Assembly (NCBI GenBank): GCA_964391865.1
Contig: CAYMNQ010000001.1
Location: forward strand, 310,001-374,000
From: DASZQL01 sp964391865
GTDB lineage: Bacteria; Planctomycetota; Phycisphaerae; Phycisphaerales; UBA1924
Direction of reading: 5' to 3'
DNA: 64,000 bases
The notes under the pieces are model-generated. The model saw nothing but the letters and a program-made list of their open reading frames with translations, ran no database searches and was not told the origin of the DNA. The translations under genes and the position numbers were made by a program. The first letter of the stretch is position 1; every line of letters starts with the position of its first letter. Below, piece after piece: positions 1 to 7,734 of this stretch.

Positions 1-513
1 CACGCCGTTCGCGTCAAAGGCCATGCTCCCAACACGGCGGCCGATCAAGCCGTCCTTTTCGCCGAAGCTCGTAAATGACTTGCCGTCAATCCGGGTGATG
101 CCGCCCGTTGTCCCGCACCAGATATTGCCAGTCTTGTCTTCGACGATCCTCATGATCGTGACGCCCCGGCCCAGATCATCCTTGATCTCGTAGCTGGTCA
201 AGGTGCATCCGTCGTTGCGGAACAGGTCGCATTCGCCGCCAAACCAAAGCGTTCCGCGTGAATCCTGAAACACGGCCCGCACGACTCCCTCTATCTCAGA
301 CGTTGTTGCCACATCGATGCCGAGAACAGTCGGCGACGATTGCACATCTCGCGTGTGCGGAGGTTGGGCAACGTCTCGGGTCGATGGCGGCTGACTGAGT
401 GCTAACTCGGGACGGCTGGTCGTGCCGGAGTCCTGTGCGGATTCGGGCTGTGTGGTGCACCCGGTGGTCAGGAACGTAATGCACACAAACGAAACAACGA
501 CTGGCTTGAGCAC
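1..513 (-). CDS. Lipoprotein with two-component-regulator-type propeller repeats (3' part outside window)
   Basis: Read from a GTG start at 513 with an AAAGGGA ribosome-binding site about 8 nt upstream, the frame stays open to the left edge (171 codons visible), so the C-terminus is missing. The N-terminus has a hydrophobic stretch ending in a lipobox-like LTTGC, then a Ser/Thr/Pro-rich linker. From about residue 75 there are repeats of the form V-x-A-x-F-Q-D-S-x-G-x-L-W-F-G and I-V-E-D-x-x-G-N-I-W-C-G, which are typical of Reg_prop beta-propeller blades. Such proteins are exported sensors or structural propellers. It is the last visible gene of the minus-strand phosphate block, 97 bp after the kinase at 610-1383. 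The function is otherwise unknown. Confidence 0.72.
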   Translation of the reverse strand, partial: MLKPVVVSFVCITFLTTGCTTQPESAQDSGTTSRPELALSQPPSTRDVAQPPHTRDVQSSPTVLGIDVATTSEIEGVVRAVFQDSRGTLWFGGECDLFRNDGCTLTSYEIKDDLGRGVTIMRIVEDKTGNIWCGTTGGITRIDGKSFTSFGEKDGLIGRRVGSMAFDANGV

Positions 514-609
514 GTGGAAGTCCCTTTCCGTCGGAGGTTCCCAACTGCTTCTCCGCCCACGGCCACGGCGAGCATCCGGTCGCGAAGTTCGCGCGCGTCC
601 ACTCGCCGA

Positions 610-1383
610 TCACGACTCCCGCGCCTCGTCCTCGATCTCGTCCATGTACCGACCCGTCAAACTCTCCTCGCGGAGCACCTCGGCGTACGGCATGAGCGGT
701 AATCGCAGCGCACCCTTCAAGTGCGGCTTCACGATCTCGCGCATCTTCGACTGCTGCTCCACGATCGGCAGCGTCGCGTCGATCACCGACAGCCCGAACT
801 CCGGGATCATCGCTTCGTACTCGGCGAGAATCCGCCCCTGGAACAGCTCGAAGCTCTTGTACGGATCATCGCTCAGACCCAGATCCATCCCGGCTTCGTA
901 CCACTTCAACTCCGGGCGACCCGACAGAATCCGGTCCAACGCCACGCTCAGCGGCGTCTTGAAATAGAACGCCACCGTCGGCTTCGGCGCCATGCGGTAC
1001 ACACGGCGCACGTACTCCGGTGCCATCCCGCGCGCCGCGTCGCGCGCGAACGCCGTGTAGATGTACCGGTCCGCCAGCACCACCGCCCCGGCGCGCAGCG
1101 GCGGGAGGATCGTCCGCTCCAGCCGGTCCGCGAAGTCCGCCGCGTGGATCAGCGAGAACGTCAGCGGGCTGAGCAGCCGCTCCGCCTTCCCCTTGCGCGT
1201 CGTCTCGCGCACCAGGGGCGAGCTGTTCCACTCGCTGAAGTAGCACGCGTACCCCTGCGCCGTCAGCCACTTCGACAGCAGGTCGAGCTGCGTGCTCTTC
1301 CCCGAGCCGTCGATCCCCTCGACGATGAAGAGTTTGCCGGGAAGCTCGCCCAGGTCGGCGTACTGTGTGAAGTTGGAGCCCAT
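610..1383 (-). CDS. Thymidylate-kinase-like P-loop kinase (intact Walker A)
   Basis: 257 aa P-loop kinase of the thymidylate kinase superfamily. The Walker A motif GIDGSGKST lies at residues 23-31 and a DRYIYT motif, the usual TMK DR(Y/F) signature, around residue 107. It is longer than classical dTMP kinase (about 210 aa) and has an extra C-terminal tail. The ATG at 1383 follows a good ribosome-binding site (GGAAGGGA). It lies 70 bp downstream of the Ppx/GppA gene, and a second paralogue (4242-5003) lies on the other side of the CHAD and Ppx genes. The fold assignment is secure. The substrate may be dTMP, but the polyphosphate-gene context and the paralogue suggest a specialised role. Confidence 0.85.
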   Translation of the reverse strand: MGSNFTQYADLGELPGKLFIVEGIDGSGKSTQLDLLSKWLTAQGYACYFSEWNSSPLVRETTRKGKAERLLSPLTFSLIHAADFADRLERTILPPLRAGAVVLADRYIYTAFARDAARGMAPEYVRRVYRMAPKPTVAFYFKTPLSVALDRILSGRPELKWYEAGMDLGLSDDPYKSFELFQGRILAEYEAMIPEFGLSVIDATLPIVEQQSKMREIVKPHLKGALRLPLMPYAEVLREESLTGRYMDEIEDEARES

Positions 1384-1452
1384 AAGAATTTCCCTTCCAC
1401 GCCGGCGGCGGCGCGGTGAGCCCGAACAGTATGCGGCAAAATCAGTCGGAGT

Positions 1453-3126
1453 TCAGCGGGCCTCATCCGGCTGCGGCGCTAAGCGCCCGCCCATCGGCCC
1501 CTCGCTGGTCGATCCGCCCGAACCGGCGCCCAGCCACTCGAACCGCGGGCGTAAGCCCAGCGTCTTCGCGAACAGCTGGCTCTTCCGCTCCGCTCCCCAC
1601 GTATCGACCGACGGATTCTCCGGTGCCTCGACCGCCAGCGTCGCTTCATCGCCCGCGAGAATCACGCGCACCGACCGCACGTTCTGCGTGTGCGTGCGGT
1701 CCAGCCCGTCCGCCACACGAAGAATCCCAGACAGCACCCGCACCACGTCCCGGTCCACGCCGCTCAGCTTCGCGAAGTGCGAGTGCTTCTTCTTCGGCTC
1801 CGACCTTCGGTGATACCGCGCAATGTTCGCCACCAGTTCGAGTTCACGGTGCGAGAACCCCGCGATGTCGCTGTGCACGATCAGGTGATAGCTGTGCTTG
1901 TGGTGCTTCGAGTAGTTGATGAGATACCCCACGTCGTGCAGCAGCCCCGCCGCACGAAGAATGTCCCTCGCCGTCTGATCGCCCGCGTCCCCCAACGCCC
2001 CCGGCTGCTGCGCCGCGACTTGGTCGAAAATCTGCATCGCCAGATTCGTCACGTGCGTCGAGTGCGCTTCTTCAAACCGGCACGCCACCGCGAAGTGCTT
2101 GAGCGCCCGCCATTTGTCCACCGGCTCCGGACGCGTGCGCTCCGTGTTCGGGAAGCGCTCCGCGATCATCGTCAGCAACAGCCCGTCGCGGATGCCCCGG
2201 TCATGCACCTTCAGCGTGTTCACGTTCAGCCGCTTCATCACCCGCTCGGCGACCGCAAGCCCGGGAACGATGATCTCCGCCCGGTCCGCGCTCAGCCCCG
2301 GCACGCGCAGCCGCTGGCGCACCGGCATCCCGTCAAGCCAGTCGAAAATGTGCCGCACTTCCGAGCGGTGCACCTCGTACCCGCGGATCGCGAACGGCAG
2401 CATGTCTGGCCCTTGCCCCGGCGCCCCTCGGTGCATCGACACGCCCCCCAGCGTGGTGAATGTCCCGCCCGTGCCGATCATGTACTGCAGCGGCATCGGC
2501 GCTTTCTCGGTCCACTCGTGAACGATCTCCTTCACCGCCCGGCGCATCGCCCGCACCGCGGGCGCGTCGCCCGTTGTGCAGCCGGGGAACCGCTCCGCCA
2601 GTCGCACCGCACCCAGCGGCACCGTAAAGATCTGCTCCACCACCCCCCCCGACGCCAGCACGATCTCCGTGCTCCCGCCGCCGATGTCCACGATCGCCAC
2701 CGTCGCGTTGTGCAAGTCGAAGGAGTGCGACACGCTCAGGAACGCCAGCCGCGCTTCGTCCTCCGCGCTGATCGGCTCGATCGTCAACCCCGCCCGCTCG
2801 CGCACCAGCGAGATGAACTCGTCCCGGTTCGTCGCTTCGCGGACGGCGGCGGTCCCGATGGCGCGCAGCGCGTCCACCTGGTACCCCTCCGCGATGCCGC
2901 GCATCCGTGCGATCGCCATCGCCGCCCGATCCATGTTCTCCGGGCTGAGCCGACCGCTGCCGTCGAACCCCTGCCCGAGACGCGTGATTTCCTTCTCATC
3001 GTCGAGCAGCCGGTACCCGCCGTCCGGCGTCGCCTCGGCGACGATCAGGCGGATGCTGTTCGTGCCGACATCGATCGCGGCAAGGCGCATGCTCCTTCCA
3101 TCGGCGGGATCGGGCGTGTAATTCAC
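1453..3126 (-). CDS. ppx: Exopolyphosphatase / guanosine pentaphosphatase (Ppx/GppA) with HD domain
   Basis: 557 aa. The N-terminal half is an ASKHA-fold Ppx/GppA phosphatase with AIDVGTNSIRL near residue 17, AIGTAAVREA, the phosphate-binding VDIGGGSTEI and a GTGGT motif. The C-terminal half is an HD-type domain with LLHDVGY around residue 395. The family hydrolyses polyphosphate from chain ends, and some members hydrolyse pppGpp. The GTG at 3126 lies 3 bp after the CHAD stop codon. An internal ATG at 3090 would start directly before the conserved MRLAAIDVG and is an alternative start. Translation is probably coupled to the CHAD gene upstream. The family is secure; substrate preference cannot be read from the sequence. 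Confidence 0.9.
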   Translation of the reverse strand: MNYTPDPADGRSMRLAAIDVGTNSIRLIVAEATPDGGYRLLDDEKEITRLGQGFDGSGRLSPENMDRAAMAIARMRGIAEGYQVDALRAIGTAAVREATNRDEFISLVRERAGLTIEPISAEDEARLAFLSVSHSFDLHNATVAIVDIGGGSTEIVLASGGVVEQIFTVPLGAVRLAERFPGCTTGDAPAVRAMRRAVKEIVHEWTEKAPMPLQYMIGTGGTFTTLGGVSMHRGAPGQGPDMLPFAIRGYEVHRSEVRHIFDWLDGMPVRQRLRVPGLSADRAEIIVPGLAVAERVMKRLNVNTLKVHDRGIRDGLLLTMIAERFPNTERTRPEPVDKWRALKHFAVACRFEEAHSTHVTNLAMQIFDQVAAQQPGALGDAGDQTARDILRAAGLLHDVGYLINYSKHHKHSYHLIVHSDIAGFSHRELELVANIARYHRRSEPKKKHSHFAKLSGVDRDVVRVLSGILRVADGLDRTHTQNVRSVRVILAGDEATLAVEAPENPSVDTWGAERKSQLFAKTLGLRPRFEWLGAGSGGSTSEGPMGGRLAPQPDEAR

Positions 3127-3129
3127 CGC

Positions 3130-4245
3130 TCACGCCCCCTGCGCGATGAAGCCGCGATCCGCCCGCGCCGGCTCGCCCGCCGACGGGATCACGGGGCGCG
3201 TCAGAATCACAGGCTCACTCGCGGGAATCAGCACGGCGTCCGCCGGCTCGGGCGCATCCAGCATCGCGCCAAGGGCCGCGAACAGTTCCGCCGCCCGCGC
3301 CCGCCGCCAGTCGTTCACGAAGACCTCACGCCGCGAATCGCGGTCCGCGCGGTAGCTCGCGGCGAGCGACGCCAGCCCGCGCTGCAGGTCCGCCGCGCAC
3401 AGGCTCTCGCCGTTCTCGCACGCGGCGGGCAGCGCCAGCCCTCCCGCGCTCTCCCACGCGCGCTCCAGCCACGCCATCGCGTCGTGCAGGTCGTTGATCT
3501 CACCCAGTTCGTCCTGAACACTGACCACCTTGCGGTACAGGGCCCGGTGCGTCGCCCCGTCAAAGCACGGCTCGAACACCTCGAGCGCATAGCGCAGCCG
3601 CTTCGCGTCCAACCGAAGCTCGTGCAGATGCTCGAACACCGCGAGGTCACGATCCGCATCGTCGCGCAGCGCCCCCGCGAGTTGCGGCACCACGATCCGC
3701 GCCAGCACGCCCGCCGCGTTCGGCAGCGACGAATCATCATCCGGCCCGCGGTCGCGCACACGTTTGAAGAGCCGCTCCCCCGCTCGCTCCAGCTTCACAC
3801 GCGCTTTCTTTCGGCACGCATCAGCGATGCCCAGCAGCGCTTCGTCACGCCGCGCGTTCAGGTCCGCGATCACAAATTCGATCGCCGCCCGCTCTTCATC
3901 GCGCGCCGATTCCAGCCGATCGCCGAACAGTCGGCCCAGCACGTCGCACTTCCGCACCTCGCCCGCGGCGTTCCGCGCCGCGCGCAGCCGCCGCTTCAGC
4001 TTCTTCACCCGGCGTGGTCGGAAGCACCCCTCAAACGCCGCCACCGCCGCGCCGACGCGACGCGACGCCACGCGCACCTGATGGACCTCCTGATCACTGG
4101 GCGAGTTTCCCGCCGCCGCAACCGTGTTCAACTGCTCGATCAGCCCACCCAGACGCTCGCCCACCGACGCGCGCGCCGCCTCCGCCGCGCTCATCCCGGG
4201 GTCCACACGCCCCGCTCTTTTGCCGGCTCGCTCGGGCTTGCTCAT
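3130..4245 (-). CDS. CHAD domain protein (polyphosphate-binding)
   Basis: 371 aa, rich in Arg and Lys. The conserved histidine-containing helices of CHAD are visible: EVHQVRVASRR near residue 53 and LHELRLDAKRLRYALEVFE near residue 210, with the intervening K-C-D-V-L segment. CHAD is an alpha-helical domain whose conserved His/Arg/Lys surface binds inorganic polyphosphate. No CYTH (triphosphate tunnel) domain is attached here. Its ATG overlaps the stop of the upstream kinase by 4 bp (ATGA) and its stop lies 3 bp before the Ppx start, so these three genes are almost certainly one transcript. The last 40 residues are a poorly conserved tail. Confidence 0.88.
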   Translation of the reverse strand: MSKPERAGKRAGRVDPGMSAAEAARASVGERLGGLIEQLNTVAAAGNSPSDQEVHQVRVASRRVGAAVAAFEGCFRPRRVKKLKRRLRAARNAAGEVRKCDVLGRLFGDRLESARDEERAAIEFVIADLNARRDEALLGIADACRKKARVKLERAGERLFKRVRDRGPDDDSSLPNAAGVLARIVVPQLAGALRDDADRDLAVFEHLHELRLDAKRLRYALEVFEPCFDGATHRALYRKVVSVQDELGEINDLHDAMAWLERAWESAGGLALPAACENGESLCAADLQRGLASLAASYRADRDSRREVFVNDWRRARAAELFAALGAMLDAPEPADAVLIPASEPVILTRPVIPSAGEPARADRGFIAQGA

Positions 4246-5003
4246 GATTTCGCCCCCGACATCCCGCCGACCACCTTCAGCAGACCCTCCGACAGGGCCC
4301 GGAACGTGCTGCGCACATCGCCGTCCGCGTCGATCACGGTAAACCCGAACTGCCGACCGAGTTCGTCGAACACACCGATCAGATTCCGCTGGTAACGGAT
4401 GAACGACTGATAGACATCGTGTTCTTCCTGGAAGTCCATCCCCGATTCCCAGTAATCAAACCCGCCCGACATCACCACCCGCTCCGTCAGCTTGGGCAGC
4501 GACACCTTCATGTAGAACACCGCGTGCGGCTTGGGCGCAAACCGGTACACATCACGGATCCACAACGGGTCAACCCCACGCACGATCGAGCGCGCCATCG
4601 TCGAATAGATGTACCGGTCCGCCAGCACCACGAACCCCGCGCGGAGCGCCGGGATGATCTCGTTCTCCAGCCGGTCCGCGAAATCGGTGGCGTAGAACAA
4701 GTCCATCGTCAGCCGCCCGAGCGTGTGCCCTTCCTTTGCCCGCCGAAGGCCCTCGCCCGCGAGATTGCTGCGCGTCAGCCCCGTGTGCGCCACGCCAAAG
4801 CCGCGCGTCTCGAGCCACTCGCGCAACAGCGCAAGCTGCGTCGACCGTCCCGCGCCGTCGGTGCCTTCGATCGCGATGAGCCGCCCCGGCAGCGCGCTGA
4901 TGTCCACCGTCGCCGAGCCGTCCGTCTGCAGATGGTCTTCCGCCCCGCGCCGGAACCCGGACTCCTCAGTCGCGCGACGTGTGTTCTCTCGGACTGCTTC
5001 CAT
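4242..5003 (-). CDS. Thymidylate-kinase-like protein with Walker A Lys replaced by Arg
   Basis: 253 aa, clearly related to the kinase at 610-1383. Shared blocks include LPG(R/K)L at the domain start, FADRLE, AG-VVLADRYIY and AMDF/MDLG-like C-terminal segments. The P-loop at residues 47-55 reads GTDGAGRST, so the usual catalytic lysine is Arg53, encoded by CGG at 4847-4845. Two base changes would be needed to make AAG, so a single sequencing error does not explain it. The N-terminal 35 residues are a poorly conserved extension. It overlaps the CHAD gene by 4 bp. It may be a non-canonical kinase or a regulatory pseudokinase. The superfamily is secure, the activity is not. Confidence 0.83.
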   Translation of the reverse strand: MEAVRENTRRATEESGFRRGAEDHLQTDGSATVDISALPGRLIAIEGTDGAGRSTQLALLREWLETRGFGVAHTGLTRSNLAGEGLRRAKEGHTLGRLTMDLFYATDFADRLENEIIPALRAGFVVLADRYIYSTMARSIVRGVDPLWIRDVYRFAPKPHAVFYMKVSLPKLTERVVMSGGFDYWESGMDFQEEHDVYQSFIRYQRNLIGVFDELGRQFGFTVIDADGDVRSTFRALSEGLLKVVGGMSGAKS

Positions 5004-5061
5004 TCGTCACCTCGCGCTCGCCGCCGACAGACCGATCGCGCCACCGCGTACGCGACTCCTT

Positions 5062-5946
5062 CTATTTTAGCCCGTCAACTGGCTCGTATTTGGAAGGTGT
5101 CTGGTGGGGAGAGCCGGTTGATGAGCGGTGGGAAGCGGGATTCTCGGCTATGTCCGCGGCCGGCTCCGGCTCCTCGCCCAACCCCAACTCCGCACGAACC
5201 GGCCGCGTCGCCGCCACCGCGATGTTCCGCAACATCCGCGCGCGAACCTCGGCCCGCGCCGCGAGCGCCCGCGCCTCCACTACCACGCGCACGCTCGTCG
5301 CCGACTCCGTCCGCGCTCCCCGCCGACGATGCTCCAGCAACCCCCACCCCGTCGGCAGTTCCCTCGGCACGATCACGCCAGGCGGCGCCAGCAGATACAA
5401 CCGATCAGCCACGCGGTACTGCGCCATCAGAAAGAACTTCGTCTCGCCGTAGAGCGACTCCGTCACCGCGCGCAGCGCCCGCGACACGTTCCGGTACGCC
5501 GCCAGCCGGCTGCGCTCGAAGTCCCACTGCTCCAGATCCCCGAACAGATACTCGCCCGCGCGGCGCAGATGCGGCTCGTACAGCGGGATCAGCTCACGCT
5601 CCACGCGCGATTGCTCCGCCACCAGCCGATCGCGCTCCGCCAGCAGCGCGTCAGCAGACGCCGTGTCGCGCAGAAAATCCGCGCGCGACTGCTTGCACTC
5701 GATCACCACCGTTCGCGCCTCGCTCCGCACCCGCCGCGCCGCGCCCCCTGCGCCCGCCGGACTCCACAGCGTCCCCGCGCGTTCAAGCTCCCCAGCCGCC
5801 GCCGCGCGCGAATCGAGATACCCCGCCGCATCCGCCCGGTACCGCGACGACGGGCACCGCACCTCCATCGCGACCGCGGCACACCCGTGCGCCAGCAGAA
5901 ATCGCAGCGCCTCCCGCTTCAGCTCGGCATGCCGGGGTGTTTCCAT
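5062..5946 (-). CDS. Possible PD-(D/E)XK nuclease-like protein (MmcB-like)
   Basis: 294 aa. The N-terminal part reads like a restriction-endonuclease-type fold: a conserved N-terminal helix, an Asp in YRADAAGY (D39), then a core strand VVIECKQSRADFL with E83-x-K85 and a following Asp. That pattern resembles the MmcB/VRR-type PD-(D/E)XK group. A Gly/Ala-rich segment (about residues 50-75) separates the Asp from the ExK strand. The rest is helical with no motif I recognise. It lies in the phosphate block, 58 bp upstream of the Arg-P-loop kinase gene. It could be a DNA-repair nuclease. Nothing in the sequence ties it to phosphate. Confidence 0.6.
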   Translation of the reverse strand: METPRHAELKREALRFLLAHGCAAVAMEVRCPSSRYRADAAGYLDSRAAAAGELERAGTLWSPAGAGGAARRVRSEARTVVIECKQSRADFLRDTASADALLAERDRLVAEQSRVERELIPLYEPHLRRAGEYLFGDLEQWDFERSRLAAYRNVSRALRAVTESLYGETKFFLMAQYRVADRLYLLAPPGVIVPRELPTGWGLLEHRRRGARTESATSVRVVVEARALAARAEVRARMLRNIAVAATRPVRAELGLGEEPEPAADIAENPASHRSSTGSPHQTPSKYEPVDGLK

Positions 5947-6165
5947 GTCAGGTCATTCCCGCCGTCGCTCGTGACTTCGAGACGCAGCCCACCGCAGAAT
6001 GTAACCCGAAGGCGCGAGTGCTCGTGCAACCAACGGCGCGTGAGAAGCCGTCTCCGAGCTGCCCTGAACGAAGTGACAGCCAACCCGTCGCCCACATCTG
6101 AGACGAGAAATCCGAGCAGTACTGCGCTTCGCCCCTCTCCCGGTGGGAGCGGGAGCAAGATGGCA
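5947..6165. other. Intergenic gap after phoU with a CCCCTCTCCC-type repeat
   Basis: 219 bp between the stop of phoU and the start of the PD-(D/E)XK-like gene. No convincing ORF was found: the frames here give Arg/Leu-rich shadow peptides. The phoU-proximal end holds the repeat listed separately at 6129-6156, which could act as a processing or attenuation signal between phoU and the downstream genes. Confidence 0.5.
6129..6156. repeat. Dispersed CCCCTCTCCC / GGGAG inverted-repeat element
   Basis: A short CTCCC...GGGAG palindrome followed by GCGGGAGC. Related copies occur at 19397-19432 and 38721-38755. Elements of this general look are common in intergenic DNA of many environmental bacteria. 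This copy is just 3' of phoU on the minus strand. Confidence 0.55.
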
Positions 6166-6822
6166 TCACACCGGCGTGTGCCGAACCACTTCACCCTCGA
6201 CCACAAAGATCACCGACTCCGCGATGTTCGTGCTCAGGTCGCCGATGCGTTCGAGCGCCCGCACCACCGACAGCAGGTCCACGATCGCCCGCGCCTCGTC
6301 GGCGTGCAGCGACACCTCGCGCACCGACCACGCCACGATCCCCTTGTACAGATCATCCACCCGCTGATCGTCCGCCCGCACCCGTGCCGCCAGCGCCGGG
6401 TCGCCCTCCGCCAGCGCCTTCAGCGCATCCCCCAGAATCACCCGCGTCGCGCGCACCATCTCGACCAGTTCATCCGGGTACGGGAACGCCGGCTGCTTGC
6501 TCATCGCGATCACCCGCTTCGCGATCCCCTTCGCCAGGTCACCGATCCGCTCCAGGTCCGCCTCGACCCGCAGCGACGCCACCACGAACCGAAGGTCCCC
6601 CGCCACCGGCTGATGCAGCGCGAGGATCCGGAGGCACTCCGCCTCCACGTTGATATCCATCTCGTCGATCTCTTGATCGCCGTTCTTTACCAGCTTCGCC
6701 GCTTCCGGGTTCCGCGCTAAAAGCGCATCCGTCGCTTTCAGCACGCGGTTCTCGACACTCGCGCACATCGAGAGCAGCGCACGGCGGAGATCGGTCATTT
6801 GCTCGGTAAGGTGATGCGACAT
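6166..6822 (-). CDS. phoU: Phosphate signalling complex protein PhoU
   Basis: 218 aa, the normal PhoU length, with the two tandem three-helix PhoU repeats. The first repeat has E-I-D-E-M-D near residue 50 and ALHQPVAGDLRFVVASLR, and the second has RVDDLYKGIVAW and ALERIGDLSTNIAE, which match the metal-binding signatures. PhoU modulates the PstSCAB transporter and the PhoR kinase at the inner membrane and represses the Pho response when phosphate is plentiful. It follows pstB by 42 bp in the usual pstSCAB-phoU order. Confidence 0.96.
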   Translation of the reverse strand: MSHHLTEQMTDLRRALLSMCASVENRVLKATDALLARNPEAAKLVKNGDQEIDEMDINVEAECLRILALHQPVAGDLRFVVASLRVEADLERIGDLAKGIAKRVIAMSKQPAFPYPDELVEMVRATRVILGDALKALAEGDPALAARVRADDQRVDDLYKGIVAWSVREVSLHADEARAIVDLLSVVRALERIGDLSTNIAESVIFVVEGEVVRHTPV

Positions 6823-6864
6823 CCAGACAATGCTCGACGAGGGTAACTTTCCCAGCAGCGCGGA

Positions 6865-7734
6865 TCAGCCGAATCGCCCGGACACATAGTCCTCGGTGTC
6901 CTTCAGCTTCGGGCGGGTGAAGATATCAACCGTCGGGCCGGTCTCGACCAGCCGGCCCTCGTAGAAGAACGCCGTGACATCCGACACACGCGCCGCCTGC
7001 TGCATGTTGTGCGTCACGATGACGATCGTATACCGTTCGCGCAGCTCGCGGATCAACTCCTCGATCCGCAGCGTCGATTTCGGGTCCAGCGCGCTCGCCG
7101 GCTCGTCCATCAGCAGCACTTCGGGCCCCACAGCGATCGCTCGCGCGATGCACAAACGCTGCTGCTGGCCGCCCGAAAGCCCCAGCGCCGACTGGCTCAT
7201 CCGGTCCTTCACCTCGTCCCACAGCGCCGCCTGACGAAGGCTCTTCTCCACCAATTCGTCCAACGCCCCGCGGCCCATCCGGGCGTGCAACCGCGGCCCG
7301 AACGCAACATTGTCATAGATCGACTTCGGGAACGGGTTGGGCTTCTGGAACACCATCCCCACCCGCCGCCGCAGGTCCACCACGTCCAGCTTCCGGTCCA
7401 GCAGGTCGATCCCGTGAAGGTCGAGCTTCCCCGAACACCGAGCTCCGGGGATCAGGTCGTTCATCCGGTTGATCCAGCGCAGAAACGTGCTCTTCCCGCA
7501 ACCACTCGGGCCGATCAGCGCCGTCACACGCTGCGTCGGGATCCCGAACGTGATGCCCTTGAGCGCATGGAACGAGCCGTACCACGCATCAAACTTCTCG
7601 ATCCGCATCCCCACCGTCGGCGCGGACTGCGGCCCGCGCGTTTCCTCGGCGCTCATCGCGATGCGGGACAGCGGGCTGCTCGGTGTCGTCACGGCGTGCT
7701 CACGGATCGGGGTGTCTTCGGCGAGTCTCGTCAT
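6865..7734 (-). CDS. pstB: Phosphate ABC transporter ATP-binding protein PstB
   Basis: 289 aa ATPase. It has Walker A GPSGCGKST, the PstB-typical R-W-I-N-R-M-N-D segment, a Q-loop in FQKPNPFPKSIYDN, the ABC signature LSGGQQQRL, Walker B VLLMDEP and the switch His in IVTHNMQQA. An N-terminal extension of about 45 residues precedes the conserved domain. PstB powers high-affinity phosphate import. Its ATG overlaps the pstA stop by 4 bp, which indicates translational coupling. Confidence 0.97.
   Translation of the reverse strand: MTRLAEDTPIREHAVTTPSSPLSRIAMSAEETRGPQSAPTVGMRIEKFDAWYGSFHALKGITFGIPTQRVTALIGPSGCGKSTFLRWINRMNDLIPGARCSGKLDLHGIDLLDRKLDVVDLRRRVGMVFQKPNPFPKSIYDNVAFGPRLHARMGRGALDELVEKSLRQAALWDEVKDRMSQSALGLSGGQQQRLCIARAIAVGPEVLLMDEPASALDPKSTLRIEELIRELRERYTIVIVTHNMQQAARVSDVTAFFYEGRLVETGPTVDIFTRPKLKDTEDYVSGRFG

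Noticed and set aside
1690..4395. 901-aa plus-strand ORF, and similarly long frames at 20128-21378, 22621-23919, 47219-48064 and 51113-52780
   Set aside because: They are antisense to, or lead into, well-supported genes. Their composition (Arg/His/Pro- or Glu/Asp/Val/Gly-rich, no motifs) is that expected from shadow frames of GC-rich coding DNA.
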